The notes under the pieces are model-generated. The model was not told the origin of the DNA. It ran no database searches and worked only from the letters and a program-made list of their open reading frames with translations. A stretch of 7,593 nucleotides of DNA from Thermoprotei archaeon. Lineage in GTDB: Archaea > Thermoproteota > Thermoprotei_A > Sulfolobales > Ignisphaeraceae. The position numbers were made by a program, and so were the translations under genes. Each line of letters opens with the position of its first letter. The stretch's first letter is position 1. Of the stretch, positions 4,881 to 7,593 are shown in pieces. Location: assembly GCA_003661905.1 (NCBI GenBank), contig QMXA01000044.1, positions 1 through 7,593 on the forward strand, in the 5' to 3' direction.

Positions 4881-6188
4881 ATGAAAATACCTCTAGAACC
4901 AGTAAGGGGGATGAGAGACTACATACCACCAGATAGTGAATCATTAACATGGTTAATTGATATGTTTAAAGAAGTAGCTATGAGCTACGGTTATCGCGAA
5001 GTGAAGACACCAACTATTGAACTCTTCCTACTATTTGCTCTAAAGTCAGGAGAGGAAATTAGAAGATCGATGTATGTATTTAGAGATAAGGCAGGGAGAG
5101 AAGTTGCATTAAGACCTGAAGTTACTCCAAGTGTCATAAGAATATACCTTAGGAAATTACAAGCCGAGCCAAAACCTATTAAACTTTACTACATAGCAAA
5201 TGTATTTAGGTATGACGAGCCTCAATTTGGTAGGTATAGAGAGTTTTGGCAAGCTGGTATTGAGATTCTAGGTGGTGATGGCCTTATCTATGATGCTGAG
5301 CTATTTTACCTACTTAAGGATTATTACAACACTATAGGTCTTAGAAACTATAGTTTTAAAATAGGATCAATGGCACTTCTACGAGCTCTATTCAGAGCTT
5401 GGGATATCGAGGAAAATGAGCAAGATTACCTACTACATCTACTTGATAAGAAGATGATTAATGATGTAATGCAGATACTTCAAACAAGATACTCAAAAGC
5501 TGAACCTGAACTACTTAGTGAATTACTTAAAATAAGAACACGAGATCCTAATGAACTTATAAAATCAGTGGGTAGTTTATTAGACAAATATAGTGAAGCG
5601 ATGAAAGCTATAGATAATATAGTTGAACTCATGGACTTTCTTAAAATGTATAACATAGATAACTTCTACATCGATTTAGGATTCGCTAGAGGTCTTGCAT
5701 ATTACAATGGAATGATATTTGAAGTTGAAGTGCCAGAACTCAGAATAAGCATAGGTGGAGGAGGTAGATATGATAACTTAACTAAAATCTACGGAGGACC
5801 ACCATTATCTAGCACAGGCTTTGCTCTAGGCATTGAAAGGACTTATTTAGCCTTACAGAAACAGAGCTACTCAATACCAATAACAAGACTAAAGGTACTT
5901 GCCATCCCATTGAAGAAGGAAGCTCTAAGACCCATTTTAGAACTATCTAACATATTAAGGAGATATGGTATAACTGTTGAGCTATGTGATGGTATGAATC
6001 TAAGTGTTAAGAGATGGTTTAGTTATGCTAATAGAAGAGGTTTTGAAATAGTACTAGTTATTGGCGGTGCAGAACTAGCGAGAAATAGTGTAACTATAAA
6101 GAACATGAAGATAGGTGAGCAACGAACAGTCAAGCTAGGTGAGGTATTGGAGGTGTTGAAGTCATGGCAGTTCTTGAAAATGAAATAA
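4881..6188 (+). CDS. hisS: Histidyl-tRNA synthetase
   Basis: A 435-residue class II aminoacyl-tRNA synthetase of normal length that charges tRNA-His in the cytosol. It opens with GMRDYIPP (10-17). RPEVTPSVIRIY (78-89) follows, then motif 2 with the ATP-binding arginines, FRYDEPQFGRYREFWQAGIE (109-128). The histidine-specific block is ARGLAYYNGMIFEVE (269-283), with the catalytic Arg270; its usual Asp after RGL is Ala here. Next come SIGGGGRYDNL (290-300) and motif 3 GFALGIER (313-320). Residues 335-430 form the C-terminal anticodon-binding domain. This set separates it from HisZ, which loses the histidine-specific residues. The ATG is preceded by a G-rich GGGTGGGG (4871-4878). Its last 25 bp overlap the class II aldolase gene, so the two form an operon. 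Confidence 0.95.
   Translation: MKIPLEPVRGMRDYIPPDSESLTWLIDMFKEVAMSYGYREVKTPTIELFLLFALKSGEEIRRSMYVFRDKAGREVALRPEVTPSVIRIYLRKLQAEPKPIKLYYIANVFRYDEPQFGRYREFWQAGIEILGGDGLIYDAELFYLLKDYYNTIGLRNYSFKIGSMALLRALFRAWDIEENEQDYLLHLLDKKMINDVMQILQTRYSKAEPELLSELLKIRTRDPNELIKSVGSLLDKYSEAMKAIDNIVELMDFLKMYNIDNFYIDLGFARGLAYYNGMIFEVEVPELRISIGGGGRYDNLTKIYGGPPLSSTGFALGIERTYLALQKQSYSIPITRLKVLAIPLKKEALRPILELSNILRRYGITVELCDGMNLSVKRWFSYANRRGFEIVLVIGGAELARNSVTIKNMKIGEQRTVKLGEVLEVLKSWQFLKMK
6149..6155 (+). promoter_or_regulatory. Strong ribosome-binding site of the class II aldolase, inside hisS
   Basis: GGAGGTG, a near-perfect match to the archaeal anti-Shine-Dalgarno sequence, lies eight bases before the ATG at 6164. 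It decides that start and confirms the 25-bp overlap with the end of hisS is real. Confidence 0.7.
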
Positions 6189-6784
6189 AAGAATCCATTG
6201 TTCATATAGTAAAAATCCTATATCTAAAAAACTACATAACATCTATGACAGGGAATGTAAGTGCTAGAGCTCCTAACTCTAGATTAATTTGGATAACACC
6301 TAGTGCTACTTCAGTTCCTAAACACAAAATAACATCTGAGGATTTGATAGCTGTTGATATAGATAGTGAGAAAATCATTGAAGGTAAGCATAGACCATCA
6401 ATTGAAACACCAATGCATATACGTATCTATAGAACACGTCCAGATATCAATGCTGTCATACATGTTCATGATCCCCTACCATTAGCTCTAGCAGAAGAGG
6501 GTGTATCCATAATCGAGGAAGAAGATATTGAAGCTAAGCTTTTACTAGGGTATACCATTGCAATAATACCTAGATTAAAACCTGGGACTTTAGAACTAGC
6601 TAATTCAGTTGCTAAAGCTATGAAGAAGTGTAATATTGCAATATTATTAAGTCATGGTATTGTAGCTATTGGTACAACGATTTACGAAGCTCTGAGTAGA
6701 ATAGAGACTCTCAATCACATAGCTATGAAAAGATTCATAAAATATTTAATGAGGTCCTTCAAATCTCAAAGTAACGATTATTGA
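6164..6784 (+). CDS. Class II aldolase (L-fuculose-1-phosphate aldolase / MtnB-like family)
   Basis: A 206-residue zinc-dependent aldolase-fold protein. The phosphate-binding motif is TGNVSAR (29-35), followed by ITPSATS (44-50). The catalytic acid is probably Glu81 in SIETPMHIRIY, with zinc ligands His100 and His102 in VIHVHDP and His164 in LLSHGIVAIG. These match Glu73, His92, His94 and His155 of E. coli fuculose-phosphate aldolase, so it should be active. Family members cleave fuculose-1-phosphate or 5-deoxyribulose-1-phosphate to DHAP plus an aldehyde, or dehydrate methylthioribulose-1-phosphate (MtnB). Sequence alone does not decide between these. With mtnA about 3.4 kb away, cleavage of MtnA products is an attractive role. 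The gene overlaps hisS by 25 bp and converges on the deoxyhypusine synthase gene 7 bp away. Confidence 0.88.
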   Translation: MAVLENEIKESIVHIVKILYLKNYITSMTGNVSARAPNSRLIWITPSATSVPKHKITSEDLIAVDIDSEKIIEGKHRPSIETPMHIRIYRTRPDINAVIHVHDPLPLALAEEGVSIIEEEDIEAKLLLGYTIAIIPRLKPGTLELANSVAKAMKKCNIAILLSHGIVAIGTTIYEALSRIETLNHIAMKRFIKYLMRSFKSQSNDY

Positions 6785-6791
6785 TATAGCC

Positions 6792-7592
6792 TCATCTATG
6801 AAGTACTTGTGAAGCTATGATTGGAAGTATTACTGAAGCATCTCCATATATGATTGATCTTTTAGCTTTTGGCTTTACCTTTCCCCATGTTATAGCTTCT
6901 CTAGGATGAGCTCCACTTAATGAACCATCCCATTCTACAGCTGTTGTTATGTATATAACGAAATCTAATCCCTCCTTGAACTGCGCCCACCAAATTGCGT
7001 GATGTTTACTTATTCCTCCACCTATTATTAACGCTCCGAGTTTCCTAGCTCTAAAAACTATATCCGAGAGTTTCTTCATATCGTCTAAGAGATTTAGTCT
7101 GAATTTTTTCAATTGTGAATATGTAAAGAGAGCTGTGCCAAAAGCTCCATCAACTATTCCTGGCACAAATACAGGTACATTAGCACTAAATGCTGCTTTC
7201 AATATTGAATTCGCATCCTCAATTCTCTTACCGAATTCTTTCAGTAATTCATGTACAGCCCATTCGTTCCTTGAAGTTGAAGCAAGAATTTCATCCATAA
7301 TTCTATACGTAACCTTTTCTATTAACGGTCCATAACTTTCAAGAGGTATGAATATATTTCCTAGTCTATGAATATTCCTTTTCTTAAGCTCCTCATCATC
7401 TACGTAGAAATATCCTTTGTAATATTTACCACCAAACGCTCTTGCTATATCATGATCTACTGCACCACAAGTAGTTATTATAACATTGAATATTCTACTC
7501 CTTATTAGTTGAGCTATTATACCTCTAAGACCTGTTGCTATGAGATTTCCTGTAAATGTTAGGAACCGAGTATCAGCATCATTAATCATTTC
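6792..7592 (-). CDS. Deoxyhypusine synthase, N-terminus cut off by the window edge
   Basis: This enzyme uses NAD and spermidine to build deoxyhypusine on a lysine of translation factor aIF5A. Numbering from an in-frame Met at 7589, the NAD-binding blocks are FLTFTGNLIATGLRG (9-23) and TTCGAVDHD (39-47). The active-site region includes PGIVDGAFG (143-151), GGGISKHH (190-197) and EWDGSLSGAHPREAITWGK (219-237). Lys237 corresponds to catalytic Lys329 of the human enzyme, and Trp235, Glu231 and the His pair are also conserved. The human Asp316 position in GSDSGA is Leu224 here. The frame is open to the right edge (Glu precedes that Met), and homologues carry several dozen more N-terminal residues, so the Met at 7589 is probably not the start. 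It converges on the aldolase gene. Confidence 0.93.
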   Translation of the reverse strand, partial: EMINDADTRFLTFTGNLIATGLRGIIAQLIRSRIFNVIITTCGAVDHDIARAFGGKYYKGYFYVDDEELKKRNIHRLGNIFIPLESYGPLIEKVTYRIMDEILASTSRNEWAVHELLKEFGKRIEDANSILKAAFSANVPVFVPGIVDGAFGTALFTYSQLKKFRLNLLDDMKKLSDIVFRARKLGALIIGGGISKHHAIWWAQFKEGLDFVIYITTAVEWDGSLSGAHPREAITWGKVKPKAKRSIIYGDASVILPIIASQVLHR

Positions 7593-7593
7593 T

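Noticed and set aside
6023..6205. 60-codon open frame on the - strand
   Set aside because: It is antisense to the end of hisS, with no recognisable protein features or ribosome-binding site.
7135..7335. 66-codon open frame on the + strand
   Set aside because: It is antisense to deoxyhypusine synthase, whose reading frame has clear family motifs.

Overview
This window is chromosomal DNA from an archaeon, most likely a thermophilic crenarchaeote (Thermoprotei-type). Four things point there: a catalytically degenerate tRNA-splicing endonuclease subunit, as in the two-gene crenarchaeal enzyme; deoxyhypusine synthase, which modifies archaeal and eukaryotic IF5A; an archaeal-type MtnA isomerase; and AT-rich DNA with heavy AGA/AGG/ATA codon use, GGTG/GAGG-type ribosome-binding sites and GTG and TTG starts. 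I cannot name a genus. No tRNA, rRNA, CRISPR array, insertion sequence or phage gene is visible.

Layout. The left edge (2-1025, +) holds the 3' part of a DUF362 iron-sulfur-associated protein followed one base later by a small 2x[4Fe-4S] ferredoxin. This looks like a two-gene version of a protein that is fused in other organisms. A minus-strand pair (2798 down to 1013) is mtnA followed by a HAD-family hydrolase, and the HAD 3' end overlaps the ferredoxin 3' end by 13 bp. A 75-bp divergent promoter region (2799-2873) separates mtnA from a rightward pair: the structural subunit of tRNA-intron endonuclease and a LysE-type transporter that starts with TTG. A 358-bp AT-rich gap (4085-4442) has no credible gene but contains several short palindromes, one of them on the likely promoter of the next gene. 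That gene (4443-4811) encodes a small four-helix membrane protein of unknown function. Next come hisS (histidyl-tRNA synthetase) and an overlapping class II aldolase. The right edge is the minus-strand deoxyhypusine synthase, cut off at its N-terminus and converging on the aldolase with only 7 bp between them.

How the genes fit together. Most are housekeeping functions: tRNA charging, tRNA splicing, translation-factor modification and amino-acid export. The most connected metabolic theme is salvage of S-adenosylmethionine by-products. MtnA makes 5-methylthioribulose-1-phosphate (or the 5-deoxy analogue), and class II aldolases are known to cleave these sugars in the DHAP shunt. The HAD enzyme is operon-linked to mtnA, and a class II aldolase lies about 3.4 kb away. 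I see no convincing wholly new system. The best leads are the split DUF362/ferredoxin pair, the possible salvage set, and two palindromic promoter elements.
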